From assembly GCF_009905375.1 (NCBI RefSeq), contig NW_027417582.1, positions 62,001-126,000 of the forward strand: a stretch of DNA of 64,000 nt, read 5' to 3'. Under the pieces are notes generated by a model, which ran no database searches, had not been told where the DNA came from, and saw nothing but the letters and a program-made list of their open reading frames with translations. Positions 34,351-45,417 of the stretch are shown piece after piece. The translations under genes were made by a program, and so were the position numbers. The DNA comes from Apium graveolens. Taxonomy: Eukaryota > Streptophyta > Magnoliopsida > Apiales > Apiaceae. Positions within the stretch are counted from its first letter, which is position 1; every line of letters starts with the position of its first letter.

Positions 34351-35312
34351 GCTCACTGGAAGGGTTGTTGCATTGGGACGATTCATCTCAAAGTCTGGGG
34401 ACAAGTGCTTGTCATTCTTCAAATCCTTAGAGAAGGTTAATGATTTTGTATGGAGTGAGGAAAGCAAGAAGGCATTCGAGGAATTAAAGAAATATATGGC
34501 TCAGGCCCCGTTGTTGGCCAAGCCAGCTTTGAATGAAGTTTCATACTTGTACTTGGTCGTTTCAGAGAGTGCCTTGAGCGCTGTATTGGTTAAGGAGGAA
34601 CTAAAAATCCAGAAACCCGTATACTGTCATCAAAATTTTGCACGGAGCTGAGTTGAATTATTCAACTATTGAGAAGTTTGCTATAGCCTTGGTAATGGCT
34701 TCAAAAAAGTTACGTCCTTACTTTCAGGCTCATCAAATTAAGGTGCTAACAAATCAGCCCCTGAGAAATATTATTCATAGTCCCAAGGCTAGTGGGAGGC
34801 TGATCAAGTGGGCAATAGAGTTGGGAGAATTCGATATCAAATATAAGCCACGAACGGAAATAAAAGCCCAGGCATTAGCTGACTTCGTGGTGGAATGTAC
34901 CATACCCAACCAAGAAGTTGGGGGGCAGGAAGATACTATACCTCCAAACACAGAATGTGATAATGAGGAGAAAGAGAAGGAAGTTAAGGAAAAGGAATAT
35001 TGGGTCCTCTATTTTGATGGAGCATCAAAAATAAATTCAAGTGGAGCAGGTTTGGTTTTACAAAGCCCCGATGGGTTCTTAATTGAATATGCTATGAAGT
35101 TATACTTTCCAACCACAAACAATGAGGCAGAATATGAAGCTCTGATAGTTGGCCTCGGTCTAGCAGGGACACTGAGAGTCAAGAACTTGAAGGTCTATGG
35201 AGACTCGAAGTTGGTCATATCCCAGGTGAAGGGAGAGTTTGAGGAAAGGGATGATACGATGGCTAAGTACGTCCGCCTAGTAAGAGCTGTGATGACCCAA
35301 TTCGATGAATGA
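34351..35312 (+). pseudogene. dual RNase H region of Tat-lineage element
   Basis: The first RNase H is split by a frameshift near 34640 (LYLVVSESALSAVLVKEE, then AELNYSTIEKFAIAL and RPYFQAHQIKVLTN). A second, archaeal-type RNase H follows: LYFDGASKINSSGAGLVLQ, PTTNNEAEYEALIVGL and VYGDSKLVISQVKGEF, with catalytic Asp, Glu and Asp visible (about 35008-35240). Two RNase H domains in one pol are a hallmark of Tat/Ogre elements. Confidence 0.88.
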
Positions 35313-36706
35313 CATGTTGAGCACATTCCAAGGGAGGAAAATGCTAAGGCAGATGTATTATCAAAGTTTTCTTCATCTGAGATAGAGGAAAGTTCAGGAA
35401 GTGTATACTTCCACGTTCTGAAGACATGGAGCATTGATGTTAAGCTTGTAGCTCCTATAGGTCTGGGGACGTCATGGATAGATCCCATTAAGGTCCATAT
35501 TCAAACCGGTTGGTTACCAAATGATGCTACTAAAGCCCAAAGATTGGTTGTTCGAGCACTGAGATACTCCTTGATAGATGAAATTTTGTATAAAAGATCT
35601 TATGTAGTTCCTTACTTAAGATGTCTCAGACCCGATGAGGCACGCTTGGCTCTTGAAGAAGTACATGAAGGTATCTGTGGGAAACACTTGGGGGGTAGAG
35701 CACTGGTTCATAAGATAACCTGTTTAGGCTTCTATTGGCCAGAGATGATGGCCGATGCCAAAGAGTATGTGAAGAAGTGTGATCGCTGTCATAAACATGC
35801 ACCTGCCGTTCGACAACCCCCCGAGATGCTGACCTCCATCAACTCTCCCATCCCCTTTGCCATGTGGGGAATGGATATACTTGGACCTCTCCCCATGGCC
35901 ACGACACAAAGGAAGTTCCTAATTGCAGCCATTGATTATTTTACTAAGTGGATTGACGCCAAGCCTTTGGCCAAAATCACAACTAAGCAGGTTGCACAAT
36001 TCCTGTGGGAAAACATCATGTGCCGTTATGGAATTCCCTGCATCCTAGTCACTAACAATGGAACACAGCTCAACAATGAGGAATTCAAGAAGTATTATGA
36101 GGAGACTGAAATTGAATTACGATTCACCTCTGTGGCTCACCCGCAAGCCAATGGGCAAGTGGAAGTGGCGAATCGAATAATCCTAGATGGACTAAAGAAG
36201 AGGATCGAGAAATCGATGAATAACTGGGTGGATGAAATACTCCCAATACTATGGGCCTATAGGACTACTTGTAGAGTCACGACTGGAGAACTCCTTTCAT
36301 GTTAGCTTATGGGGTAGAAGCGGTTGTTCCTGTAGAGATATCACATTCCTCTCCCAGGATTCAAGCTTTCAATGCTGAGGAAAATGAGGAAGGGAAAAGG
36401 TTAGCCCTGGATCTAATTGATGAAGTACGAGATGAGGCACATGCAAAGATAGTAAAATATCAGAAAAAGGTTTCATTCTACTACAACCTAAGGGTTAAGG
36501 AAAGGTTCGTCAAGCAGGGTAACTTAGTCTTGAGGAAGGTGGAAGCTTCTGGTGTAGGGCAGAAAGGAAAACTTGCCCTAAATTGGGAAGGACCATACAA
36601 GGTCAAAAGTGTTCAAGGTAGAGGAACCTAGAAGCCTGAGACTATAGATGGTTTTGAAGTCCCGAGAACTTGGCATGCACAAAACTTGAAGATTTACTAT
36701 GTGTAA
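35313..36706 (+). pseudogene. integrase of Tat-lineage element
   Basis: A TGA at 35310-35312 splits the frame. H2C2 domain: HEGICGKHLGGRALVHKI then CDRCHKHAP. Core: WGMDILGPLPMA has the first Asp. The second box reads LVTNNGTQLNNEEF, so the catalytic Asp of TDNGTQF is Asn. HPQANGQVEVANR keeps the Glu region. A frameshift near 36300 (GELLSC / MLAYGVEAVVPVEI) and a TAG for Trp at 36628-36630 follow. The C-terminus PRTWHAQNLKIYYV ends at TAA 36704-36706. Inactive. Confidence 0.9.
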
Positions 36707-37031
36707 AGTGGTTGAGCATAATTCTCACTTGTCAAGATGACAAGTAGGTTGAAAAGTACCTTGAAGCTTTGCTTGCTTAGGATTTACATGTTTTAGTTTT
36801 ATTTTGAGGTTTATTAAGACTTGTGGAAGGGATGAATCCCAATAATTTGTGAAATTTAGAAAGTTTTCGAAATATGTTTGAATCTCTATGACATGGAAAA
36901 TAAACTAAGTGTATGAGATGGAAGCATAAAGTTTGGTAAATAAAGTTGGTTCAAATAAATAATACAAAGTCTGATAAGCAAAGTCTCAAAGACAAGATAA
37001 AATAAATAAGCCACGCAGGGCTAGAAAAGCT
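36707..37031. other. gap between Tat pol and the antisense gene 3' end
   Basis: AT-rich, no frame. It would hold the 3' untranslated region and polyadenylation signal of the antisense gene and separates convergent coding regions. Confidence 0.4.
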
Positions 37032-37580
37032 CTAAGGAGCAGAGGTGCCCTCAGCATCCATATCATCGTCTCTGGCGCTCTCGCTGGAAGTCTTAGTAGT
37101 CCCGGAGGAGGAAGAGCTATCATCTGCAGCAGACCTGGAAGATGACTCGGGAGGAGGAAGAAGCGGGTCCTGAGGGATATGATCCGAGACAACCACTCGG
37201 GTGCGGAACCTCTGTAGTAAATCCTCGTCGTCAGGATAGACGTAGTCCGCTGGGTTAATATCAGGGCAAGCCTCGTTCACGGTCCCAAGGGTCGTGTCCC
37301 AGCCGGTCCTATAAAACCAAGGGAACACCGAGTCGTCCTTCACCCTCATAGACTGGGTAAACTCCTCCGAGTCTAAGTAGTTGTCAATCGCCTTATCTTT
37401 CTCAGCCCTTAGCACAACCAGCTCAGCGTTGGACTCTCCGAGCTCCTCCTCCTTACGCTTCAACTTTCTCTCCAAAGCAGCGTACTTCTTCTATTGCTTT
37501 CTGAGGGCATTATCAGCTTTGTCCGAAGCCCTCTTCCAAGATTCAGCTTGCCTCATAGTGCCTTGGAAGTAGGCGTTAGA
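37032..37580 (-). pseudogene. antisense gene in Tat element, exon 3
   Basis: The acceptor TTTCATTTCAG precedes SNAYFQGTMRQAESWKRAS. A Lys/Glu-rich coiled-coil-like stretch has one in-frame TAG (RKQ*KKYAAL). Then come EELGESNAELVVLRAEKDKA, NYLDSEEFTQSMRVKDD, FPWFYRTGWDTTLGTVNEAC, PDINPADYVYPDDED and a Ser-rich acidic tail ending at TAG (37032-37034). The coiled coil, a 'YxxSxEF..S' box and a 'GW.xxxxxVxxxxPDIxPxDY' box are typical C-terminal parts of plant gypsy-type antisense ORFs. Confidence 0.65.
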
Positions 37581-37663
37581 CTGAAATGAAATGATAAACA
37601 AAGATATAAGGCAAGTGAATGCTACAAGTAAAAAGAGAGTGAAATTGTAAGAAATAGTCGTAC
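37581..37663 (-). other. intron 2 of the antisense gene
   Basis: 83 nt. Donor TCG|GTACGA, acceptor TTTCAG|TCT on the minus strand; removing it keeps the frame (GCC TCG TCT AAC). Confidence 0.65.
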
Positions 37664-38046
37664 CGAGGCCAATGACTGAGCTCCCATGAGCTTTATCCTC
37701 TCCAAGTCGGGAGTAGCTACCACATCGGTGAAGTCCTTAGGGGTTACGCTGTGGTAAGACCAATCCCAGGCGTGCTTTGTGGATCCAACCATGGTATCCC
37801 CTCGGCGGAATCCCCAAAGAGGCTGGAAAGCTCCAGTAGCAGCAGAGACAGGAGCAGCAGCAAAAATAGGGGTACTGTGGGCTTCAGCTCCCTCAGCAGG
37901 AACCTCCACCATGGGCTCCTTATGCTTCTTTAAGAAGATAGGCTTTGTAGCCTTTCCCCGAGTATTCAGCCCCGCAAGGCGAGCCTTCTTCATCCTCGTG
38001 GTCTCCTCGACAAGAGGCACATTATCCTCATTAATTTCCTTAACAG
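37664..38046 (-). pseudogene. antisense gene in Tat element, exon 2
   Basis: Open throughout: VKEINEDNVPLVEETTRMKK, ARLAGLNTRGKATKPIFLKK, an Ala/Pro-rich linker (AAAPVSAATGAF), then GDTMVGSTKHAWDWSYHSVT and DFTDVVATPDLERIKLMGAQ. The basic stretch could act in nuclear entry. It is a linker between the N-terminal domain and the coiled coil. No stop codons lie in this exon. Confidence 0.65.
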
Positions 38047-38127
38047 CTGCAAAAACAAGAGAAAAACAAAAAAAGTGGTGTCAATAATGCATGGAAGAAA
38101 ATAAAAATGAGAAGGGAAGAAAAATAC
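38047..38127 (-). other. intron 1 of the antisense gene
   Basis: 81 nt, donor CAGG|GTATTT, acceptor TTTTTGCAG|CTG. The split codon G|CT restores Ala (EQ-A-VKE), a phase match that is unlikely by chance together with intron 2. Confidence 0.7.
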
Positions 38128-38937
38128 CCTGTTCAAAAACTGAGGAGAGCCCCACGTGAATAAGGGAAAACTCCTCTAAAAGAGTCCAGCTAGTAGTGGC
38201 ACCATCATCTCGAATGAGCTCATCATAAATGATAGTTTCCTCGAGGGTTAGGTGAGTGGATTTGAGGCTGCCATCGCTAACCTTCCCGAAGGAAGATCTG
38301 AAGAGGGTGCCCCGGTCCCCATTCTCCCACCTTAACCCGACAAAACTACTCCTCCAATGTTGGTTATTGTTGGGAATGGAGGCACTATTAAAGATGTGCT
38401 TATATTTGGGCCTTTGTTTAATGTAGACTCAACCACAAATACTCGAAGAACTGTTATAACACTGGAAGATTTTCCTAAAAACTGCTACTGATAAAGGAAA
38501 ACCTCCCCTAAGACAACAAACCATGAAACATAAAATGTTCCTCCAGGCGTTTGGAGGAAGCTGGCAGGGGTTAATCTGCAAGTCTGCTAAAAGGTGGGGA
38601 ATAAAAGGATGAAAAGGAAACCTAAGCCCAGCATTAAGGGCATCTGTGTAAACAAAAAGAGTGTCGGGTTTCCAGTGGCAAGTGCGATCGCCACCGTCAA
38701 CTGGAACTAGTCTAAGGGGGGACGAACATTATAACGTGCATTTAACTTATCGTAATTTATATTATGCTATGTGTTGCAATAATCAAACGAATCAAGGTGT
38801 GCATTACAAGGGTACTCGTCCCCTCTAGTGTTAATCATATCTAATAAAGACATGTAAGAAGAGCGGATTTCGATGTCGTTACCTCGTTTCGAAGCTGAGG
38901 CAATCTTGGCCGCTCTCTCAGCACCTTTGTCTGCCAT
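38128..38937 (-). pseudogene. antisense gene in Tat element, exon 1 (Transposase_28-like domain)
   Basis: The ATG at 38937 starts MADKGAERAAKIASASKRGN. Readable blocks: SSYMSLLDMINTRGDEYPCN, a stop, RYNVRPPLD, a stop for Trp, FQLTVAIALATGN, a frameshift, then YTDALNAGLRFPFHPFIPHL, QINPCQLPPNAWRNILCFMV, RGGFPLSVAVFRKIF, a stop for Trp (CG*VYIKQRPKY), IPNNNQHWRSSFVGLRWENG and DDGATTSWTLLEEFSL. The pattern DALxxGLRFPFHP ... QLxPNAWR ... F..KxR..YxKxRP.. matches the plant 'putative gypsy-type transposon' family (Transposase_28-like). Two Trp codons became stops. Confidence 0.7.
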
Positions 38938-39114
38938 TAATGGAGGAGGAAGAAAGCTTGGAAGCTTGAGAAAAGGCCGGAAAAGGATTAGGAGATGGCC
39001 GGAAAATTCTTAGAGAAGGAAGAGTGTTGAGAGTGTTGAGAGGAGAGGAGAGTGTTTGAGAAATGAGAAGGAATGAAGTGAGAGGTGTGAGGAGATCACA
39101 CTCCCACCTCACTC

Positions 39115-39121
39115 TTATATA
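39115..39121 (-). promoter_or_regulatory. TATA box for the antisense gene
   Basis: On the minus strand GGGGCTATATAAGAGTG places TATATAA about 178 bp upstream of the ATG at 38937. The intervening minus-strand sequence is CT-rich (CTCACTTCATTCCTTCTC), like a plant 5' leader. It implies a transcription start near 39085. Confidence 0.55.
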
Positions 39122-39748
39122 GCCCCTGGGAGGGCAAATTGGGTCTGAAAAAACCCATTTGGGCCGAAAAAATCGAGAATTCTGGAAAGTTCTAGAAAAT
39201 TTTGGAAGAATTTAAGTAAATTCTAGAAAATTAAGATAATACTTGGCAAAATCTGGAAGAATCCAGAAGGAACTTCAGAAATTCCAGAAAAATCTGGAAT
39301 TTGGGATTTAAATGGAGACGCATCCCAAATCTTATTGGGACTGGGAGTATGGATGCCCAGTGTAAAAGCAAGTCTTGTTGAGCCTGGAAATAAATCAAGC
39401 CCACATAAGGGCCCAAATATTCAAATCAAAGCCCTGTACCATGGCCAAAAATCAGGAAGAAAATATATATAAATATTATCTTCAAAAACTAGAAAAACAA
39501 GAGGCCCAATTGAAAAGCCCAGTGTGAGGGCCCATGATAAAAATGCATAAGTATAAACCCAGTTATTTGAATTGAAGGCCCATGTAGTTAGGAAACAGCC
39601 TAGAAAATAATGGGCCCAAGGAAGCCCGATTCAGAAAAAGCGCAGCAAAGGGTTCAATGAGTAGGCCCAGGAAAGATATGGAACAAAATTGAGGCATCTT
39701 GACCTGATTCGATTAAAATCCCTATTAGATTTCTGATCCAAACCTTGA

Positions 39749-40095
39749 GGTTGAAAATAACTTCGACCAGGTTAAAATAAAGGGGCTAATTCGGTCAAAA
39801 ATAAACATCCTTGCCGAAAAGGACAGGGTCTTGATCGGGGGGGGGGGAATCCTGATCGAAAATCGACCAGGAAACCTCATCGAACACTCCCCCTCGAAAA
39901 TAACTTCGACCAGGGATGGAAAGAATGGTTAATTCGGTCAAGAATATAAATCTTGACCGAAAGGGTTAGAATCTTGGTCGCCAAAAAAAGAGGTGTAAAA
40001 TCCTGATCGAAATTCGACCAAGAATTTTGCTCGAACGGTTCTCCTCGACAGAGGCTTCGACCGGGACCAACAAGAAGCTAATTCGACTAGGATCC
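39749..40095 (+). repeat. tandem repeat, about 145-150 bp period, in Tat 3' region
   Basis: Copies begin near 39750, 39893 and 40044, each with AACTTCGACC (or a variant) and AATTCGGTCAA / GACCGAAAAGG segments. An 11-G run sits at 39837-39847. Tandem repeats between the coding part and the 3' LTR are common in Tat/Ogre elements. Confidence 0.7.
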
Positions 40096-40261
40096 TGGTC
40101 AAAAGGATTCCTGGACGAAAAGGGGGGTATTAAAAAAAGAGAAAAGAAAAAAAGAAAGAAAAAAAGGGGGAAGAAAAAAGGGAAAAAAATCCTGAAAAAT
40201 TTGCAGAAAAAGATGAAATTCCTTAAAAGTTTTCTGGAAAGTATGAATATTTTCATAAAAT

Positions 40262-40650
40262 AAGGAATAAATCCAGAAAGTAAAGGAAAAAATCCCAGGA
40301 TTAAGGGAAATTTCAGAAATCAAAGGAAAAAATTCCATAATTAAGGAAAAATTCCTGAAATTAAAGGAAAAAATCTCAGAATTAAGGGAAAAATCCAGAA
40401 ATTAAAGGAAAAATCCCAGAATTAAGGGAAAATTCCTAGAAATTAAGGAAAAATCCCAGAAATTAAGGGAAAATTCCAGAAATTAAAGGAAAAATCCCAG
40501 AATTAAGGGAAAATTCCAGAAATTAAAGGAAAAATCCCCGAATTAAGGGAAAATTCCTGGAAATTAAGGAAAAATCCAAGAAATTAAGGGAAAATTCCTG
40601 GAAATTAAGGGAAAATCCCTTAAATTAAGGGAAAATTCCTGGAAATAAAA
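40262..40650 (+). repeat. short purine-rich tandem repeats before the Tat 3' LTR
   Basis: Repeats of AATTAAGGGAAAATTCC(A/T)G and AAATTAAAGGAAAAATCCCAG alternate with a unit of about 20 bp, over 15 units. Preceded at 40125-40200 by an A/G-rich tract. Open frames here are low-complexity artefacts. Confidence 0.8.
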
Positions 40651-40790
40651 GTAACTCCTAAAGTAATAGGAATAAAGGCAAATTGTTGTAAATGTATAGG
40701 TCGCTCCACACCTTATCCAAAAACGATACCCTTTAAGGGAACAAATGAACTTAACTCCTGCGAAACCTTTTCACGGTTTCCCAGAGGTTT

Positions 40791-40798
40791 GGGGAAAG
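40791..40798 (+). other. polypurine tract (Tat element)
   Basis: GGGGAAAG immediately before the 3' LTR start TGATAGGG. Confidence 0.8.
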
Positions 40799-41309
40799 TG
40801 ATAGGGAATAAAATAAGGCATGAATATATAATTAATATGGCATTAATTATATCAGAATTAGGCCAATAACCAGGCCCATTTGAGAAGGCCCGAAAACCTG
40901 AATATTAATTAATTTCATAATTAATTAATAAGGGATAATTCAGCTGATAAGATGAGACCTATAGGGGAAATAAATCCATGTAGATTGGTCTCCAAAGAAC
41001 CTCGTGGGATAAGGAATCAACTTCCTACCTCGTAGGACTCCAAAGTCCATTCTAATTCTGAGACTTTCCCACCAAGTCTCCTAACTCAAGTCCAATTCAA
41101 GGACTCCCAACATCTATATAAGGGGCCTCACCCCACTAATCAGAACTACATTTTTTGACTTTGATCATTGGCAATCAGCAAGGTACGTAGGCATCTTGTT
41201 AAGGCAGAACGAGTCACGAAACACAAGAGCAGTCAAATCGAGCCTGGAAGCTCACATTCCCTAGTAATCAACACAGCAATTATTATACCTTAGTTTTTGA
41301 TCCATAACA
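40799..41309 (+). mobile_element. 3' LTR of Tat-lineage element
   Basis: 511 bp, TGATAGGGAAT...CCATAACA, with an intact TATATAA at 41115-41121. The whole Tat element is 30448-41309 (about 10.9 kb), plus strand, inserted in the minus-strand Athila RT. Confidence 0.95.
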
Positions 41310-42108
41310 TCCAAGAACTGTTAGAAATAGGGTAGATGATCCCTGCATCTAGCCACTTGAGAATTTCCTTCTTCAAAACCTCTTTCATGATCGGATTAAG
41401 CCTTCTCTGTTGCTCAACATTCGGCTTGCTTCCTTCCTCTAGCAGAATTTTGTGTATACAACAAGAAGGGTTGATTTCCTTGATATCTGCTATAGTCCAT
41501 CCAATTGCCAATTTGAACTCTCTCAGAATTCTCTAGAGCTTTTCCTCATCACTACCTGAAAGGTCAGATGCAATATTAATAGGCAAAGTAGATGCATCAC
41601 CTAAAAAAGGATACTTTAAGTGTTCGGGCAATGATTTAAGCTCTAATGTAGGAGCTTCCTCAATAAAAGGCTTGAGTCGCCCCTCAGCATTTTTTAGTTC
41701 TGACATTCCAAGAGATTCAAAAGGCATATCCAGCCTTCTCTTCCAAGGAGAAGCATTTAAATATTGCAATTGCCCATCACCTTCTTCATATTCTCTATCT
41801 GTATTCCCCATAAAGGTCTTCTCTAAGGCATCAGACCTTAGCATTTGATCAAGTTCTGAAGTAACCACAGAATCGACCAATTCCACTTTTAACCATTCCT
41901 CGTTTTCAATCAAGAATTTCATGGCATTGAATATATTGAAAGTCACATCCTGATCCAGTACTCGCATGGTAAGCTCACCCTTCTGCACATCTATCAAGGT
42001 TCGGCCAGTAGCCAAGAATGGCCTTCCCAAGATTATGGGAATCTTATTATCCTCCTCGAAATCAAGAATTACAAAGTCTACAGAAAAGATGAGTTTGTCC
42101 ACCTTGAC
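41310..42108 (-). pseudogene. Athila pol: protease C-terminus, linker and RT N-terminus
   Basis: From the right: VDKLIFSVDFVILDFEEDN, IPIILGRPFLATGRTLIDVQ, ELVDSVVTSELDQMLRSDAL, LQYLNASPWKRRLDMPFESL, EAPTLELKSLPEHLKYPFLG, LSGSDEEKL, a stop, IGWTIADIKEINPSCCIHKI and LKWLDAGIIYPISNSSW. The long linker with LxYLxASPWxR is typical of Athila. Apart from one stop at 41533-41535 and a small frame change, most of it is open. It is bounded by the Tat element on the left and a solo LTR on the right. Confidence 0.9.
42104..42108. repeat. target-site duplication TTGAC (left)
   Basis: Repeats exactly at 46160-46164. Confidence 0.93.
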
Positions 42109-44022
42109 TGTAATAACCCCCAAAATTTTCAACTTTTTTGTAACCCTTGTGAATAGTGTTTTAGCTGAATGAGAAAACTTTTCACGCCCCACTATGTAGG
42201 GGTTCTGTTATGGATATTCTGGGATATTATTAGTACTCTATGTGGTATATAAGTGTATGTAAAGATCGTCATAATCCAATTTCCGAACACTTGGATTTTT
42301 CCCGGAAATCCACTAGATACGGAGAGAATTGAGTATAAGGTAACAAGATAAAAAGAATTTAAATTAAAGGATTATAATAGAGGATCATAAAAAGGAATAT
42401 AATGTATTGAGAAAGGTTAAGGGAACCTAAGTAATAAGATCCCGGGTATGATCCTTCAAACGATAAACGAAAACGAAAGTTAAGTGAACTGTATAACAGA
42501 TCAGCGGTCATTAGGCAAACGATTAGGAAGTTAAGCAAAGGGATTAGAGGGAGTGATGTCACCCAACCAATGAGAGGAGGACAAGGAGGGAAAGATGACA
42601 TCACAACATGACATAGGCATGACATGGGAAGGAAGGAGGTGTGGTGGCTTTTTAACCACACAAATTCAAGGGCAACAAGGTAATTAACTAAATCAAACAC
42701 AAAAACAAGTCAACCAAGCCAAGCAAAATCATTTTTCATCAAAATCAAAAAGAACCAAGGCATTGTTCTTGAAGAGCTCTCGGCTTTTTACTATTCAAAA
42801 GGCAAGGAAATTCAAAAATCAAAGATCCAAGCTTCCTAAATTGGTGAGTTAATTCCCTAATCATCTTCATGCTTAGTTAGGGCTATATCATGAGTTTAAG
42901 CCATCAATTCCTTCTCCATCTTCTTCATTTAATCAAAGAAGAAGACTACGAATAGTGTTTTCAAGTTTTTAACTTGAATTTTTTCTTGTTTTCCTTGAAG
43001 ATCCAAGCATTCCTAAGACTTCTCAAAGCTTCTTAAGGCTTCCTAGCTCCTCCCACCACTTCAAGGAAGGTATATCATCTCCAAACCCTAGATTCCTATG
43101 TATTATAAGATGATTTTGATTAGTAGGATGATATTGTAGCTTGATGTTGGTGATTTAGAGTTTGGGATTGAATTGGTATTGAAATGGAATGGTAAATGTT
43201 GTTGTTTTGATTAAAAGAACTTAAGTATGGTTAAAGTTAAGCTTAGGCATAAGTATGAATGTTAAAATTGAATTGGTTGGGGTTGTTATGATGTGATAAG
43301 GATGGATGTTGGTTGTATGTTGGATTTGAGGTTGAATTGGGTTGGTTTTGAATGGTTTAAATTGGGAAATCGCGTAAACATAGCCGTCGTAACGTCCGAT
43401 TTTCTTTAGACTGTTTTTGTGCATAACATTAGGACCCGAGAACCCCCTTCTAGATTATGACCATTGCCATGTTTAGATAGCTCATGTTACGAGCTTCGTT
43501 TTGATATGTAGTTCGTTCGATTCCGATGCACGGTTTAGGAGAAACGACCGTTTCAAGTAACGGCGTTTCGCGAACGAAACTTTTCCCCTCGCCTTACTTT
43601 GAAACATAGGTTAAAGACCAAAAAGGGTTAATTAAGGTATGAAACATTTATGGTAAGTGTGTTAGGCAGTTGGTAAGACACTCGCGAAGGAATCGTCTTA
43701 AAACTCGTAAAGGTTAAATTATTAAAAATGATGGAGCCGAGGGTACTCGAGTGACTTAAGCGAATCAGTAAGCGCAAAACAAGCGTTCGAGTCTAAGTTA
43801 GTTAAAGTATAGATTTACAAGTGACTTTGGTTTAATTCCAACTTGCTTGTTGTTTATAGGTTACCAGACTCATCCCGAGCCTTTTATCACCCCAAGTCGC
43901 CCAGGCAAGTTTTCTACCCGTTATAACTGTTGTTGTGATGAATATATGTATTTGCATTATCTTGCGATAGATGCATGTTGGTTAATTAGCAAATGTTGTT
44001 ATATATTGAAGCATGCTGCTAT

Positions 44023-44024
<2 letters not shown>

Positions 44025-44054
<30 letters not shown>
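44025..44054. repeat. (TA)n microsatellite
   Basis: A run of TA dinucleotides inside the solo LTR. Similar runs occur at about 44216-44234 and 45381-45412, and in the related LTRs near 53440 and 63090. Confidence 0.85.
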
Positions 44055-44056
<2 letters not shown>

Positions 44057-44334
44057 TGCCTGTTTCGTATTCTTTCCATATATAATTGTTGATAATACCT
44101 ATGCTAGAGGATAGCGGTAATTTGCATATACCCTTAGTATAGGGACCCAAAGGTGGAAATATTTTCTAAAACCGGGAGTCGAGGATCCCGAGTAGATTTT
44201 GTATATATGGATATAAATATATATATATATATATACTTATATATATATATGGTCATAGTTTTCAAAACTATTAATCGAATAAGGTTTATTCGATAACTTT
44301 AACTTTATTTTATTATTAAATATTATTTCGAATA

Positions 44335-44580
44335 TTATTCGAAGGCGTATGACTCCTTTATATTAAATGAATATTATTTGAATATTTAATTGAGGATGTA
44401 TGACTCACTTTATTTTATTTAATGAATATTACTTGAATATTCCTCCGAGGACTTATGACTCCTTTTATTTTATTATTTGAATATTATTTGAATATTCATT
44501 CGAGGGCTTATGACTCAGTTTATATTAATTAATGAATATTATTTGAATATTCATTTGAGGATCTATGACTCCGATTATTT
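44335..44580 (+). repeat. ~60-bp AT-rich tandem repeat in solo LTR
   Basis: About four units, each with GAGG(A/G)..TATGACTC followed by TTTAT and (A/T)TGAATATTATTTGAATATT. A shorter array of the same unit is at about 54230-54405 in the related LTR. Confidence 0.75.
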
Positions 44581-45377
44581 GCTGAGATATATTCTTTATT
44601 TTATTAAAGAATAAGGTGTGAATAATCAAACTTATTTTCGATTATTCAAATAAAGATAGTACTTTCATATAAGTATATCTTTGGTTATTTAATACTCATT
44701 TCAAGTATAAGTTTTAATACTTCTAGTTCAATTATTTTATAAAGATTATTCTTTGTGGGAATATTATTTAAATAATAATATTCAGACATTTTCTAAATAT
44801 TCTGGGGACTGATTTACTTCATTAAATCAGCTTTACTCCAAACACTCTTTAAAGTGTTTACGAGTCTTCAAAATGATTTTTAAAAGTGAGAGCGGATCCC
44901 AAAACTCATTTTTATATTTAAGATCTTCTTTTTTAAGGGGATTTAAATACTCGCTCAAAACCTGAGGGATCCGGCTCTGTGGTGTATTTTATATTCGCAA
45001 CACGGTTGCAGTTTTGGTAAATGAATTGATTACTTACCCAATGTTCGGGAAGTAAGTCCATCTATTGAGTCGACATAAGCAACATGGGCTCAGTGGGCGT
45101 CCATAATAGTGTAAGTGGCTCAGTGGGAGTCCATCAAATGCATAAGTGGCTGAGTGGCAGTCCAGCATAAGGTCCTATTGAGACCAGGGTGATGACCAGT
45201 GGGGAATTCGTCTATCTACTAGTAGAAAAGGTTACTTATGGGTATCTTCGCCTGATCAGCAAGATATCTGGTTTATGCCAAATTCTTTTCCTTTTCAAAT
45301 TTATTGGATATTGCAATTCTGTTCATACTTTACATGACAGAGGTTTTCAGGAAATTGTATAAAGAAGATGTATATGT

Positions 45378-45417
<40 letters not shown>

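Noticed and set aside
39837..39847. G-run as a G-quadruplex or regulatory site
   Set aside because: A single homopolymer in a degenerate repeat; may also be a sequencing-length artefact.
40027..40338. Lys-rich plus-strand and Phe-rich minus-strand open frames
   Set aside because: They come from A/G-rich low-complexity repeats before the Tat 3' LTR.
42359..42700. 113-codon minus-strand frame, also seen at 56001-56279 on the plus strand
   Set aside because: Shared because both regions are LTRs of one family. The protein is low-complexity and hydrophobic with no domain.
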